Assembly (NCBI GenBank): GCA_030267065.1
Contig: JAJDJF010000006.1
Location: 1-56,074 of the forward strand
DNA from: Desulfovibrio sp. OttesenSCG-928-C06
Lineage (GTDB): Bacteria; Desulfobacterota; Desulfovibrionia; Desulfovibrionales; Desulfovibrionaceae
DNA: 56,074 nt
Reading direction: 5' to 3'
In this document: positions 48,275-56,074 of the stretch, piece after piece
How the letters are laid out: each line of letters begins with the position of its first letter
Position numbering within the stretch: position 1 is the first letter of the stretch
Notes under the pieces: model-generated
The model's database searches: none
Told to the model about the DNA's origin: nothing
The model's input: only the letters and a program-made list of their open reading frames with translations
Translations under genes and position numbers: made by a program

Positions 48275-49054
48275 ATTTTTTTGCAGGTCGCGCAGCTTGG
48301 CCATGATGTCCAGAATGTTCAGGGTCTGGTTCACGCGCCAGTAGAATTCCTCGGCCTCAAAGGGCTTGGTCAGGAAGTCGTTGGCGCCGTTTTTCAGGAA
48401 CCGCGCCGTCAGCGGGCCGGAACCAGCGGAGGAAAGACCGATGATCGCCATATTGGTGATTCTGTGCTTGGCCCTGATTTCCTGCACCAGAGTGATGCCG
48501 TCCATGCGGGGCATTTCAAAGTCCGTTATCACCAGACGAATGTCAGGGTTGGCCTGCAACACTTCCAGAGCCTCCACCCCGTCCTGCGCTTCCACACTCT
48601 GGATGCACTGGACTGCCAGCATGCGTTTTACAATGGTGCGCTGGGTGCTGGAATCGTCCACCACCAGGGCTCTTACATTGTAGTTGGCGTGCAGGCGCTC
48701 CACGCAGGAGACCAGCGGATCAAGGTCGTCAATGCTGCCTTTGAGGAAGTAGTCGGCAACGCGTTTATCCAGAAACTGCTTGCGCAGGTTTTCATCAAAT
48801 GTGGCGGCCAGAACAACACAGGGGATGGAGTAGGCCAGACACATATCCACTGTTTCCCCGTTGGGAGCGTCAGGCAGGTTGAGGTCAACTACCGCGGCAA
48901 AAAGGTCTTGCCGGTTTTGCTCGGCCATTGCCTTGGCATCAGCCAGAGTATGGGCGACAATAATGTCGAACCCGGCTGAAGATTCGAAACGCTGGCGAAT
49001 AATTTTGGCCTGAATTGCGCTGTCCTCAACGATGAGCAGGGTGTTTGGATTCAC
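48272..49054 (-). CDS. two-receiver response regulator
   Basis: The 260-residue protein is two consecutive REC domains without an output domain. REC1 (1-122) has the acidic pair VEDS, phosphoacceptor Asp57 in VVDLNLP and Lys105. REC2 (about 127-250) has VVDDSSTQRT, Asp178 in VITDFEMPRMDG and a TKPFEAEE lysine. It probably accepts phosphate and acts by protein-protein contact. Start is GTG with GGGGGAG upstream. Alone on its strand; the repeat element P2 forms its 3' end. Confidence 0.88.
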   Translation of the reverse strand: MNPNTLLIVEDSAIQAKIIRQRFESSAGFDIIVAHTLADAKAMAEQNRQDLFAAVVDLNLPDAPNGETVDMCLAYSIPCVVLAATFDENLRKQFLDKRVADYFLKGSIDDLDPLVSCVERLHANYNVRALVVDDSSTQRTIVKRMLAVQCIQSVEAQDGVEALEVLQANPDIRLVITDFEMPRMDGITLVQEIRAKHRITNMAIIGLSSAGSGPLTARFLKNGANDFLTKPFEAEEFYWRVNQTLNILDIMAKLRDLQKN

Positions 49055-49503
49055 GGTACTCCCCCGGTATTTTTATTTATTTCATAAACTGCCAGCGCGT
49101 TTTCTCTTTTGCCATCCACCTGTATCGGAACGGTCGCGTCCGGTCAGGTGCCATAAGAACGTGCTGGCGGCAGTCAGCAAAATTGCCTGTATTGTGCAGA
49201 ACTTAGAATAGACTTTTTTATGTGTAAAATGCAACCATTACGATGATTGTTCGCGCTGGCTGGTTTGCAGCGGCGTGCCTGCCGGTGTGAGCATCCCTCG
49301 CAGCCGTATATATGAAGTTGCAGTTCTGATGAAGTACGGTTTTGGCAGACGGTCTTCTGGATACGGCGTCCGGTCCTTTTTCAGCTTTCAGCAAAGCAGG
49401 ATGCTAGATGTTCTGGCATCTGGCTGTGCAGTGGGCCGGCAGCTGCATGCCGGGGGCTGCTTTCGCACTTTATGCTTTGCCTTCATCGTGCTATGCAGGG
49501 CGG
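49055..49503. other. intergenic region, divergent
   Basis: Separates the minus-strand response regulator and the plus-strand secreted protein. No gene or clear promoter could be assigned; an AT-rich stretch is at 49210-49245. Confidence 0.35.
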
Positions 49504-50208
49504 ATGAAAAATATCAAGCGTAGCATATTCCTTGTTTTTGCGGTTTTTCTGCTTTCTGCCCCGGCCCTGCCATGTTTTGCGCAGTCCTCCCAGGCCGCGC
49601 GGCTTGACCTGACAGGCTCCGGGATTTCAGCGTCCCAGCAGGCTGAGATTGAAGCGGATCTCCGGGTGCCGGGTTACGATCTGCCTACAGTTCCGGGACC
49701 GGATTCAGCCATCTGCTACCGGGGCGAGAGCGGTTTTGTAATCTCGCCGCCGGAGGGCTGGGTCAACCTGAGCGAGCAGGCCGCCAAAATGGGCCTGTGT
49801 GTGCTTTATGCTCCGGCCGGATACAATTTTGACAACGCCCCGGCAGTTATATACCCCACCGTCATTGCCGCGCCAAAAGGCGCGGATCCGGTTGCTGTTC
49901 AGGCGGAAAAAGTTTTCCGGCAACATATGAAGCGCCCGGAAGGACGGCAGATCTGGCTGGAAAATCCCGGCGTATTTTTTTCGGCCAGCGGACTGGAGTA
50001 TGCCCTGCGTTACTTCCGCAACGGCCCGTCACCCAACGATTTTGAGATGGTTGCCTACCATGTGGAGGACGGCAGCATGCTCATGGTCGTCCTCTCGTCC
50101 GTAAAGAACAAGGAAATCCAGAAGGCGTTGCCCGGCTACATGAAGATGCTGTACGGCACCTTTGCCATAAAAGTTACGGATGAAGTCAGGCGGCAGGCTT
50201 CCAGATAG
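49504..50208 (+). CDS. secreted protein of unknown function
   Basis: The 234-residue protein has a clear signal peptide (residues 1-27, ending PCFAQ) and a mature domain I do not recognise. Visible features are SGFVISPPEGWVNLSEQAAKMG and regular alternation of hydrophobic residues suggesting a beta-rich fold. The start ATG 49504 places the signal peptide first; an upstream ATG at 49408 would put 32 residues ahead of it. Next to an MBL-fold gene on the same strand (168-base gap); no functional link is shown. Confidence 0.75.
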   Translation: MKNIKRSIFLVFAVFLLSAPALPCFAQSSQAARLDLTGSGISASQQAEIEADLRVPGYDLPTVPGPDSAICYRGESGFVISPPEGWVNLSEQAAKMGLCVLYAPAGYNFDNAPAVIYPTVIAAPKGADPVAVQAEKVFRQHMKRPEGRQIWLENPGVFFSASGLEYALRYFRNGPSPNDFEMVAYHVEDGSMLMVVLSSVKNKEIQKALPGYMKMLYGTFAIKVTDEVRRQASR

Positions 50209-50274
50209 GATGCCTGATTCTGCTCCATGTTCCGGGTGAATCTACAGGTAGATCTGCCTCGCAACAGCCCACGG

Positions 50275-50330
50275 AGCAAGGTAAGCCTTCAAGTTTTTGC
50301 CGTCAGATGATTACAGGGCGTCTCTGCCCG
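50275..50330 (+). repeat. partial copy of the ~105-bp dispersed repeat
   Basis: GCAAGG, CCTTCAAGTTTTTGCCGTCAGATGATTACAGGGCG and CTCTGCCC align to the middle of copies A-C; both ends are missing. Confidence 0.5.
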
Positions 50331-50375
50331 CGGCGGCATCTTTGAGGCGGGACATGTTTTAATCAGGAGAAAAGT

Positions 50376-51197
50376 TTGGCTTCGGAATTGATAATGTTCG
50401 GTACCGGGTGCGCTCTGGTCACCCGCTGTTACAATACCTGTTTCGCCATAAAGAGCGGCGATGAATATTTTCTGGTGGACGGCGGCGGAGGCAACGGGGT
50501 GCTTTCGCAAATGGGAAAGGCCAGTGTGGATTTGCTAAAAGTGCGCGCTATGTTCGTCACTCACGCGCATACGGACCACCTGCTTGGCGTAATCTGGGTG
50601 CTGCGCTTTGTGGCCATGCGCATGATTTACGGTGAGTACCCGGGCCAGTTCCACGTTTATTGCCACGATGAGCTTGAACGCGCCATCCGCACCATTTGCA
50701 ATCTGGTGCTGCCGCCGAATCACCTGCGTTTTTTTGACAACGGCATTGTCTTTCACGTTGTGGCAGACGGAGATAAGGCCGAAGCCGCCGGGCTGGAACT
50801 GTCGTTTTTCGACCTTGGCGCCGTCAAGAGCAAGCAGTTCGGCTTCAAGGCAACGCTGCCGGACGGTCAGGCCCTGTGCTGCCTTGGCGACGAGCCTTGC
50901 CGCGAAAGCAGCCGCCAGCACGTTAAAAATGCGGACTGGCTCATGGCGGAAGCTTTTTGCCTGTATGCGCAGCGCGAAACCTTCAAGCCTTACGACAAGG
51001 GGCACAGCACCGCGCTGGACGCTGCCCGGCTGGCGCAGGAACTGGGCGTGAAAAATCTTGTTCTTTATCACACCGAGGACACGCAGCTTGATAAACGCAA
51101 GGCGCTTTACAGCGATGAAGCTGCCAGCGCTTTTGATGGCCGCATTTTCGTACCGGACGATCTTGAAAGAATCATTTTGGAAGCGGGCGAGGTTTAG
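50376..51197 (+). CDS. MBL-fold metallohydrolase
   Basis: The 273-residue protein has the metal motif THAHTDH (His63, His65, Asp67, His68) and downstream histidines in the DKGHST and LVLYHTED segments, in a layout resembling RNase Z-type and related arylsulfatase-like MBL hydrolases. The exact substrate is unknown. The start is TTG 50376: AGGAG lies 6 bases upstream, whereas the next ATG (50394) has no ribosome-binding site. A strong terminator follows. Confidence 0.85.
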   Translation: MASELIMFGTGCALVTRCYNTCFAIKSGDEYFLVDGGGGNGVLSQMGKASVDLLKVRAMFVTHAHTDHLLGVIWVLRFVAMRMIYGEYPGQFHVYCHDELERAIRTICNLVLPPNHLRFFDNGIVFHVVADGDKAEAAGLELSFFDLGAVKSKQFGFKATLPDGQALCCLGDEPCRESSRQHVKNADWLMAEAFCLYAQRETFKPYDKGHSTALDAARLAQELGVKNLVLYHTEDTQLDKRKALYSDEAASAFDGRIFVPDDLERIILEAGEV

Positions 51198-51317
51198 CAA
51201 TAGTCTTATGGTTTCTATTTGCTTTATAAATGCTTGATAGACAGCCACCAATGGCAAGACGCCTTAAGCAAATAAGCTTTACCAAAATACCCTGAATGCC
51301 TTTACTGAATCAGAACT

Positions 51318-51360
51318 AAAAAAAGCGGCCCGGAGCAATTTGTTCCGGGCCGCTTTTTTT
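51318..51360. terminator. bidirectional terminator
   Basis: AAAAAAAGCGGCCCGGA and TCCGGGCCGCTTTTTTT form an 11-bp GC core with A/T runs on both sides, shared by the convergent MBL and MFS genes. Confidence 0.92.
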
Positions 51361-51417
51361 AAAGCAAACCAACTTTGCAAGAGTTTATTTGTTGCAGGTT
51401 TATGATGCTTCTTGCGT

Positions 51418-52752
51418 TTATTCGCCGGACTCCTGTGCGCAGGGTTTGCACTTTTCATCGTACGGCTCCGCATCGCGGTATTTTATTGCCAGCAGCAGGC
51501 TGCCCAGCGCGCAAAGCAGGAATACCCCAAAACTCAGACTGATGGCCCGGTGCGCGTCCATACCGCCTTCAAGCCAGTGTTCTACCAGCAGGCCCATACC
51601 CTGTTGCATCATGGCCCCGCCAACAAAGGGGAACATGTTGATGAAGCCGCTGATGGTTCCGGCCAGTTCCACCGCAAAATGTTCCTTGGCGGCAGTAAAC
51701 AGCACCGCCGTGCCGCCAAAGCAGGCAACGGCAAAAAGCAGAAAGTACAGCGAAAGGGCAATATCCGGCAGGCGCGGCAGCCCGATTACCAGTGGGACTG
51801 TAAGCAACACGCTGGCGCAGGAAAGAAACAGCAGCATTTTGCGGGCGGAGCCGATTTTTTCTGAAATTATCGAGATAAATGGCGCAGACACCAGTGCCAG
51901 CGAGGGCAACGAGAGAATCAGCCCGCTTTCGGCAATGCCGATGCCCAGTCCGGATGTGAGAAATTGCCCGCCCCAAAGTCCGATAAAAGCAAAGTAGGTG
52001 CCGCCCTGAAAAAATTGCCATAGGCCAAGAATCCAGGCGTCCCGCGTGGTTGTTATGCAGCGCAGTTTTCCCATCAGGCGCATGCCGCCGGGCACGCTGG
52101 TCTGACGCATGGTTACATTGGCTGTTCCCTGCCCGCTGCCGGAGGTATCAATTAACTCGGCAACCTTGTCTGGACAATCGCGCACAATCAGCCAGATCAG
52201 TACAGCAAAAACCAGCGAGGCAACGGCGAGAAAAACAAACGGAGTGCGCCAGCCATAATTGGCAGAGGCGTAAGCCATGGGTGATGTGGCAAAAAGCGGC
52301 CCGATGGCGCTGATGGCAAAAGCTATGGCAGTCAGGCGCTGAAAAGCGCTGATGGGGAACCACACTGCGATGAGCTTGAGTTGCGGAACGGAGATTACGG
52401 CCAGCCCCATGCCCATGACTACCCGCGCGATAATGGAGGTGCCAAGGTCGGATGAGAACGCGAATACGGTGGTTGCTGCGGCAGCAAGAACGAGGGCAGC
52501 GGTAACGCTTTTGCGCGGGCCAAGCGTATCTGCAAGCAGCCCGGCCGGGATTTGCATGGCGGCGTATGAGTAAGAAAAAGCGGCAGCCAGCAACCCAAGG
52601 CTGGCTACGTCTATGCGCAGACTTTCGGCCACTTCGCCGGATACTGCCGCCAGCCCTACCTGCTGGAAGCAGGCGATCAGTGTGGCCCCGGCCATTACCG
52701 TAAACAGGCACCAGTTGCGGTGTTTTGTGATAAAGCGGGTGGTGCTGAACAT
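51418..52752 (-). CDS. major facilitator superfamily transporter
   Basis: The 444-residue protein has about 12 membrane segments and MFS traits: the loop 2-3 motif GLLADTLGPRKSV (compare G-x-L-a-D-r-x-G-r-k/r). A glycine/proline-rich second half follows. It resembles D-galactonate/hexuronate or nitrate-type MFS carriers only loosely; substrate is unknown. GGAG precedes ATG 52752. The ~60 C-terminal residues end in a charged tail (YDEKCKPCAQESGE). Confidence 0.85.
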   Translation of the reverse strand: MFSTTRFITKHRNWCLFTVMAGATLIACFQQVGLAAVSGEVAESLRIDVASLGLLAAAFSYSYAAMQIPAGLLADTLGPRKSVTAALVLAAAATTVFAFSSDLGTSIIARVVMGMGLAVISVPQLKLIAVWFPISAFQRLTAIAFAISAIGPLFATSPMAYASANYGWRTPFVFLAVASLVFAVLIWLIVRDCPDKVAELIDTSGSGQGTANVTMRQTSVPGGMRLMGKLRCITTTRDAWILGLWQFFQGGTYFAFIGLWGGQFLTSGLGIGIAESGLILSLPSLALVSAPFISIISEKIGSARKMLLFLSCASVLLTVPLVIGLPRLPDIALSLYFLLFAVACFGGTAVLFTAAKEHFAVELAGTISGFINMFPFVGGAMMQQGMGLLVEHWLEGGMDAHRAISLSFGVFLLCALGSLLLAIKYRDAEPYDEKCKPCAQESGE

Positions 52753-52950
52753 GCGAAAAGCTCCCAGTCGTGATCTTACTTACGCGCTTGAACCTTTCCG
52801 CAAGTAAAGTCAAGGGGGGAGACTGCTTTTATTCTTTGAATGCGCAGTTATGACGCGCTCTTGCGTTGTTTACAGAGGAGTGGGCCTGCTGCACCCTGTT
52901 CGAACGCTCTTGTCCACGCAATCATGGCTGGCCTCTATTCACTGAGGGGG

Positions 52951-53000
52951 GCTGGGGGAAATCATTTCCCCCAGCGGGTGCAGGGCAGCGCCCTGCCCGC
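52951..53000. repeat. tandem hairpin (REP-like) element
   Basis: A 25-base palindrome (GCTGGGGGAAAT / ATTTCCCCCAGC) is followed directly by a second hairpin (GCAGGGC / GCCCTGC within GCGGG...CCCGC). Paired hairpins of this form are typical of REP/BIME-like intergenic elements. It lies 26 bases past the PurF-like stop and may also end its transcript. Confidence 0.65.
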
Positions 53001-53026
53001 CGGAGGCATAATATATATCTGGCTGA

Positions 53027-54433
53027 TCAATGGCCCCAGCTTGAGCCGTCCCAGCAGTGGGTGCAGAGTTTTTCCTTGGGCAGGCCGATTGCCTTGACCA
53101 GATTTTCAAGCGTCTGGAACTTGAGGGTGGAAAGCTGGAACTGCTTGCGAATCCACTCGACCATCTCGGCGTTTTTGGAGTCGGACGAATCCACATAGCG
53201 CTCGATGTTTTGCCATTCCTTGCCTTCCAGCGCGAGAATGGCCTTTAGGCCCATCAGTTCAAGGGCGGAGCGCGAAGTGGAAAAGTTCAGGAATTCGCAA
53301 GGGTAGACCAGAGTCGGGCAGGCAATGCGGATATGCACCTCTTTGGCTCCGTTCTGGTAAAGCACCTGAATATTGTCTTTAAGCTGGGTGCCGCGCACAA
53401 TGGAGTCATCCATGAACAGCAGGCGTCTGTCGCGAATCAGCGCCTCGTTGGGGATCAACTTCATCTTGGCTACCAGATTACGCGATTCCTGATTTTGCGG
53501 CATGAAGCTGCGCGGCCAGGTGGGAGTGTATTTTACCAGCGGCCTGCTGTAAGGGATGCGTCTGTGGTTGGAATAGCCCACAGCGTGCCCGATGCCCGAA
53601 TCCGGGATGCCGCACACGCAATCCACGTCCACGTCGTCCTCGGCGGCCATGACCGCGCCGCAACGGTAGCGGCAGTCTTCAACGTTGATTCCTTCGTAGC
53701 AGGATGACGGATAGCCGTAATACACCCACAGGAATGAGCATATCTGCATCTCGTTGCCCGGCTGTACACAGGTCTCGCAGCCGTCCGGGTCAATGAAGAC
53801 CGCTTCGCCCGGCCCGAGATCCCGCACCGGCGTGAACCCTACGTTATACATGGCGCTGGATTCGGAAGAAAGCACCCAGCCGTCTTCCTTCTTGCCAAGC
53901 GAGAGAGGGGTGCGGCCCAGCCTGTCGCGGCAACCGTACAGCCCTTTTTCGGTCATGATGATGAAGGTGCACGAGCCCTTGACCCTTGAATATACGGCGC
54001 GGATGCCGTCTTCAAAGGAATTTTCGCGGCTCAGGAGCATGGCGATTATTTCTGTAGGCCTTACCTTGCCGCCGGAAGAGCGGTTGAAGGTGTAGCGGTG
54101 GCGCTCGGCATCGGCGATAAGCTCATCGGCGTTGGTGATGCGTCCCACCGTGACCAGCGAGAACGGGCCAAGGTGCGAGTAAAATGTCAGGGGCTGGCTG
54201 TCCGTATCACTGATGGCCCCAAGCCCGAGGTTGCCGTTAAGGTGCGGCAGGTCCGGCTCCAGCTTGTTGCGAAAATAGCTTGATTCCAGATAATGCACCC
54301 GGCTGGTAAAGCCGGAGGGACCGTTCACAGCCAGTCCGCCACGCTTTGTGCCAAGGTGCGAAAGATAGTCAGTGCCATAAAAAAGATCCGTCACGCAGTC
54401 GTTTTTTTTGGCTATGCCAAGGATGCCGCCCAT
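53027..54433 (-). CDS. PurF-like amidophosphoribosyltransferase with degenerate glutaminase site
   Basis: The 468 residues follow the PurF layout: an N-terminal Ntn-type glutaminase domain (1-230) and a phosphoribosyltransferase domain with the PRPP loop MDDSIVRGT (341-349). The fold is intact but the catalytic Cys of the family (M-C-G-I) is Gly: MGGILGIA. RG(Q/L)ES reads LGTKRGG and the RY-T-G region reads LGLGAISD, so glutamine hydrolysis is unlikely. Cys232, Cys379, Cys457 and Cys460 match the [4Fe-4S] ligands of the B. subtilis type. It may use ammonia or have another role. GGAGGAG precedes the ATG. Confidence 0.85.
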   Translation of the reverse strand: MGGILGIAKKNDCVTDLFYGTDYLSHLGTKRGGLAVNGPSGFTSRVHYLESSYFRNKLEPDLPHLNGNLGLGAISDTDSQPLTFYSHLGPFSLVTVGRITNADELIADAERHRYTFNRSSGGKVRPTEIIAMLLSRENSFEDGIRAVYSRVKGSCTFIIMTEKGLYGCRDRLGRTPLSLGKKEDGWVLSSESSAMYNVGFTPVRDLGPGEAVFIDPDGCETCVQPGNEMQICSFLWVYYGYPSSCYEGINVEDCRYRCGAVMAAEDDVDVDCVCGIPDSGIGHAVGYSNHRRIPYSRPLVKYTPTWPRSFMPQNQESRNLVAKMKLIPNEALIRDRRLLFMDDSIVRGTQLKDNIQVLYQNGAKEVHIRIACPTLVYPCEFLNFSTSRSALELMGLKAILALEGKEWQNIERYVDSSDSKNAEMVEWIRKQFQLSTLKFQTLENLVKAIGLPKEKLCTHCWDGSSWGH

Positions 54434-54463
54434 TTCTCCTCCAGGGTAAAATCGTAAAGCGCT

Positions 54464-54481
54464 CCAAATTAAGATTTGGAA
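54464..54481. promoter_or_regulatory. inverted repeat upstream of the PurF-like gene
   Basis: TCCAAAT, TAAG, ATTTGGA: perfect 7-base arms, 31 bases before the PurF-like start codon. Position and symmetry fit an operator. Confidence 0.4.
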
Positions 54482-54583
54482 CCGGGCTTGTCCATATCTT
54501 TCTTACCGTGTGATAAGGCACCCCGGCTCAAATACGGCCTGCGCCAAGGCAAAACCCGCAACGGACAAATAAAACGGCGTATG

Positions 54584-54614
54584 TGCGCTAATTATAACGA
54601 CTTGTAGTAGCGCA
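54584..54614. promoter_or_regulatory. inverted repeat upstream of tupA
   Basis: TGCGCTA and TAGCGCA form perfect arms with a 17-base spacer, about 135 bases before tupA. It might be a site for a tungstate-responsive regulator, which is a guess from position only. Confidence 0.3.
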
Positions 54615-54750
54615 GGCGAAATGTTCCGCGGATAAAGCCGCGCGGGCCTGTTGTGTCAGGTTTGACATTATGGCAGTATCGGTAACACTTTGGGCAAACA
54701 GTTGTTTGACCGGTATTTTGTCCTTTTCTATAATCATCAGGAGCTGTCCA

Positions 54751-55644
54751 ATGAGAAAAAACATTATAGCAACGCTTGCGTTCGCACTTGTTTTTAGCCT
54801 TGCTGCCACCTGTGGCGCGGCTGAAAGCATCAAGATGTCCACCACCACCAGCACCCGCGATTCCGGCCTGCTGGATTACCTGTTGCCTGAATTCAAAAAA
54901 GACACCGGCATCGAGGTGATGGTGCTGGCCAAAGGCACCGGCGCGGCAATCCGTGACGGCATTGACGGCAACGTGGACGTGATTTTTGTTCACGACCCCG
55001 CGCGCGAAATCAAGTTTGTGGAAGACGGCTGGGGAACAAAGCGCTACGAAGTTATGCACAACGACTTTGTAATCGTTGGCCCGGCCAAGGATCCGGCTAA
55101 AATCAAGGGCGAAAAAGACGTTTTCAAGGCTCTGGGCCTGATTGCCGCAAGCAAGACCCCGTTCATCTCGCGCGGGGACGACAGCGGCACCCACTCCAAG
55201 GAACTTGGCCTCTGGAAAAAGACCGGACTGCCCATGACCCGTAGCGAGCAGACCATCAAGAAGGGCGGTCAGGACACCACCGTGACCTTTGAAGTGCCCA
55301 GCGGCGACTGGTACAAGAGCATCGGTCAGGGCATGGGCAAAACGCTGTTCATGGCGGAAGAAATGGAAGGCTATGCTCTTTCCGACCGTGGCACCTTTAT
55401 CCAGCAGAAGTTCGGCAAAACCCCGCCCACCGCGCTGGAAATCATGGTGGAAGGCGATGAAGGCCTGTTCAACCCTTACGGCGTGATCCCGGTTAACCCG
55501 GAAAAGTATCCTTCCGTAAAGGTCAAGGAAGCCACACAGTTCGCAGAATGGCTGGTATCCGAGCGCGGGCAGCAGCTTATCGCCCGCTACCAGTTGCAGG
55601 GCAAGCAGCTTTTCTTCCCGGACGCTATTCCTGACGCGAAGTAA
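54751..55644 (+). CDS. tupA: tungstate ABC transporter, substrate-binding protein TupA
   Basis: The 297-residue periplasmic protein has a signal peptide (1-23, ending CGA) and the TupA oxyanion-binding motifs TTTSTRDSGLLDYLLPEF and SRGDDSGTHSKELGLW. It binds tungstate for uptake; tungsten serves formate dehydrogenases in sulfate reducers. AGGAG is 7 bases before ATG 54751; the longer reading has no signal peptide. The permease gene follows after 265 bases filled with repeats and hairpins. Confidence 0.93.
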   Translation: MRKNIIATLAFALVFSLAATCGAAESIKMSTTTSTRDSGLLDYLLPEFKKDTGIEVMVLAKGTGAAIRDGIDGNVDVIFVHDPAREIKFVEDGWGTKRYEVMHNDFVIVGPAKDPAKIKGEKDVFKALGLIAASKTPFISRGDDSGTHSKELGLWKKTGLPMTRSEQTIKKGGQDTTVTFEVPSGDWYKSIGQGMGKTLFMAEEMEGYALSDRGTFIQQKFGKTPPTALEIMVEGDEGLFNPYGVIPVNPEKYPSVKVKEATQFAEWLVSERGQQLIARYQLQGKQLFFPDAIPDAK

Positions 55645-55653
55645 AAAGCTTTT

Positions 55654-55691
55654 TAGAGCATTGTACACTTGAAGCGTTTATTGCCCTGGAA
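55654..55691 (+). repeat. deleted copy D of the ~105-bp dispersed repeat
   Basis: TAGAGCATT.TACACTTGAAGCG.TTATTGCCCTGG joins the two ends of the element (as in copies A and B) and lacks the middle. Confidence 0.55.
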
Positions 55692-55720
55692 GTCATGTCA
55701 TATTTATGAATGACTTCCAG
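55686..55720 (+). terminator. hairpin between tupA and tupB (first)
   Basis: CTGGAAGTCAT and ATGACTTCCAG, perfect 11-base arms with a 13-base loop; no T run follows. Could stabilise or attenuate the transcript. Confidence 0.5.
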
Positions 55721-55729
55721 CAAGTTCCG

Positions 55730-55760
55730 CAGTGGCCGGGCTGTAGCGGCCCGGCCACTG
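55730..55760 (+). terminator. hairpin between tupA and tupB (second)
   Basis: CAGTGGCCGGGC and GCCCGGCCACTG, perfect 12-bp stem with a seven-base loop. The following bases (TCACGGACTTTTG) have only a weak T tract. Confidence 0.6.
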
Positions 55761-55767
55761 TCACGGA

Positions 55768-55840
55768 CTTTTGATTTAGCCCTCTCGCGACGTCAGAAAG
55801 CATTTTTCTTCCTTGCGAGAGAACAAAATTGCTCTTTGGG
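55768..55840 (+). repeat. palindromic dispersed element P3, shortened
   Basis: GCCCTCTCGCGACGTCAGAAAGCATTTTT matches the left arm of P1 and CTTCCTTGCGAGAGAACAAAAT matches its right arm; the P1 loop and outer arms are missing. Confidence 0.65.
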
Positions 55841-55909
55841 TTAACAGACCATAGAGTGTTTACGCTTTTTCAAATTGAGAGCGCTTAAACTTTAACGCAG
55901 CGGCGATAT

Positions 55910-56074
55910 ATGTTTGATATTTTCACAGACAGTCTGGTTTCCGCTTTCATGATGATTATAAGCGGCGACGCAGAATTGTGGGGCATTGTACTGCTCTCGC
56001 TACGCTGCACCTTTATGGCCTGTCTGTTTTCCGGGCTGTTTGGCATCCCGCTGGCGTTGTTCCTTACCAACAAC
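55910..56074 (+). CDS. tupB: tungstate ABC transporter permease TupB (5' part, truncated by window end)
   Basis: The first 55 codons are visible. They encode a periplasmic N-terminal stretch and a membrane segment (LWGIVLLSLRCTFMACLFSG) followed by LFGIPLALFLTNN, matching the start of TupB permeases. Its position after tupA supports the call. There is no strong ribosome-binding site before ATG 55910. The rest lies outside the window. Confidence 0.85.
   Translation, partial: MFDIFTDSLVSAFMMIISGDAELWGIVLLSLRCTFMACLFSGLFGIPLALFLTNN

Larger units (their letters stand above)
54434..54750. other. divergent intergenic region PurF-like / tupA
   Basis: It holds two inverted repeats, annotated below, and presumably both promoters. 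No RNA gene or known molybdenum/tungsten riboswitch was recognised. Confidence 0.4.

Overview
The window is a bacterial chromosome segment, almost certainly from the sulfate-reducing Desulfovibrionaceae (Desulfovibrio or a close relative). This is inferred from moderately high GC, the short ATP synthase cluster (assembly proteins, a and c only) followed by a Rex regulator, an orphan FliJ/MotE pair, a TupA/TupB tungstate transporter, cobalamin genes scattered singly, and a probable UshA-like selenoprotein. I see no rRNA, tRNA, CRISPR array, insertion sequence, prophage or toxin-antitoxin pair. Most of the window is a densely packed core genome.

Layout. 1-9.4 kb: a Sel1-repeat secreted protein, Lon protease, then the minus-strand series leuS-lptE-holA-radC. 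9.4-14 kb: cobU, an Rrf2/IscR-type regulator, rplM-rpsI and an HD-domain protein. 14-23.5 kb, mostly minus strand: an UshA-like metallophosphoesterase with one in-frame UGA, an HU/IHF protein, a MinD-like ATPase, a diguanylate cyclase, prfB with its programmed +1 frameshift, lnt, a CorC-type CBS protein and a PilZ protein. 24-28.5 kb: mnmG, an NfeD-like protein, obgE, rpmA, rplU and an unlisted 47-residue membrane protein. 28.8-37 kb, plus strand: rlmD-type methyltransferase, atpZ-atpI-atpB-atpE, rex, cobS, fliJ, motE-like, truA. 37-45 kb: a Na+/H+ antiporter, a MucR-type regulator, typA, a GT2 glycosyltransferase and trmFO. 45-56 kb: a GT11-type fucosyltransferase-like protein, an LpxR-like outer-membrane protein, a two-receiver response regulator, a small secreted protein, an MBL-fold hydrolase, an MFS transporter, a PurF-like protein without its glutaminase cysteine, tupA and the start of tupB.

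Themes. Translation and tRNA/rRNA modification recur (leuS, prfB, mnmG, trmFO, truA, RlmD, rplM/rpsI, rplU/rpmA, obgE, typA), as does cell-envelope assembly (lptE, lnt, LpxR-like, glycosyltransferases). The more unusual content is the UGA-containing gene at 14204-15532, the glutaminase-dead PurF paralogue, and two dispersed structured repeat families. One is a ~105-bp element with three full-length and two or three partial copies. The other is a ~60-145-bp palindromic element whose edge supplies the stop codon of two unrelated genes. All functions are read from sequence motifs only; no database search was run.
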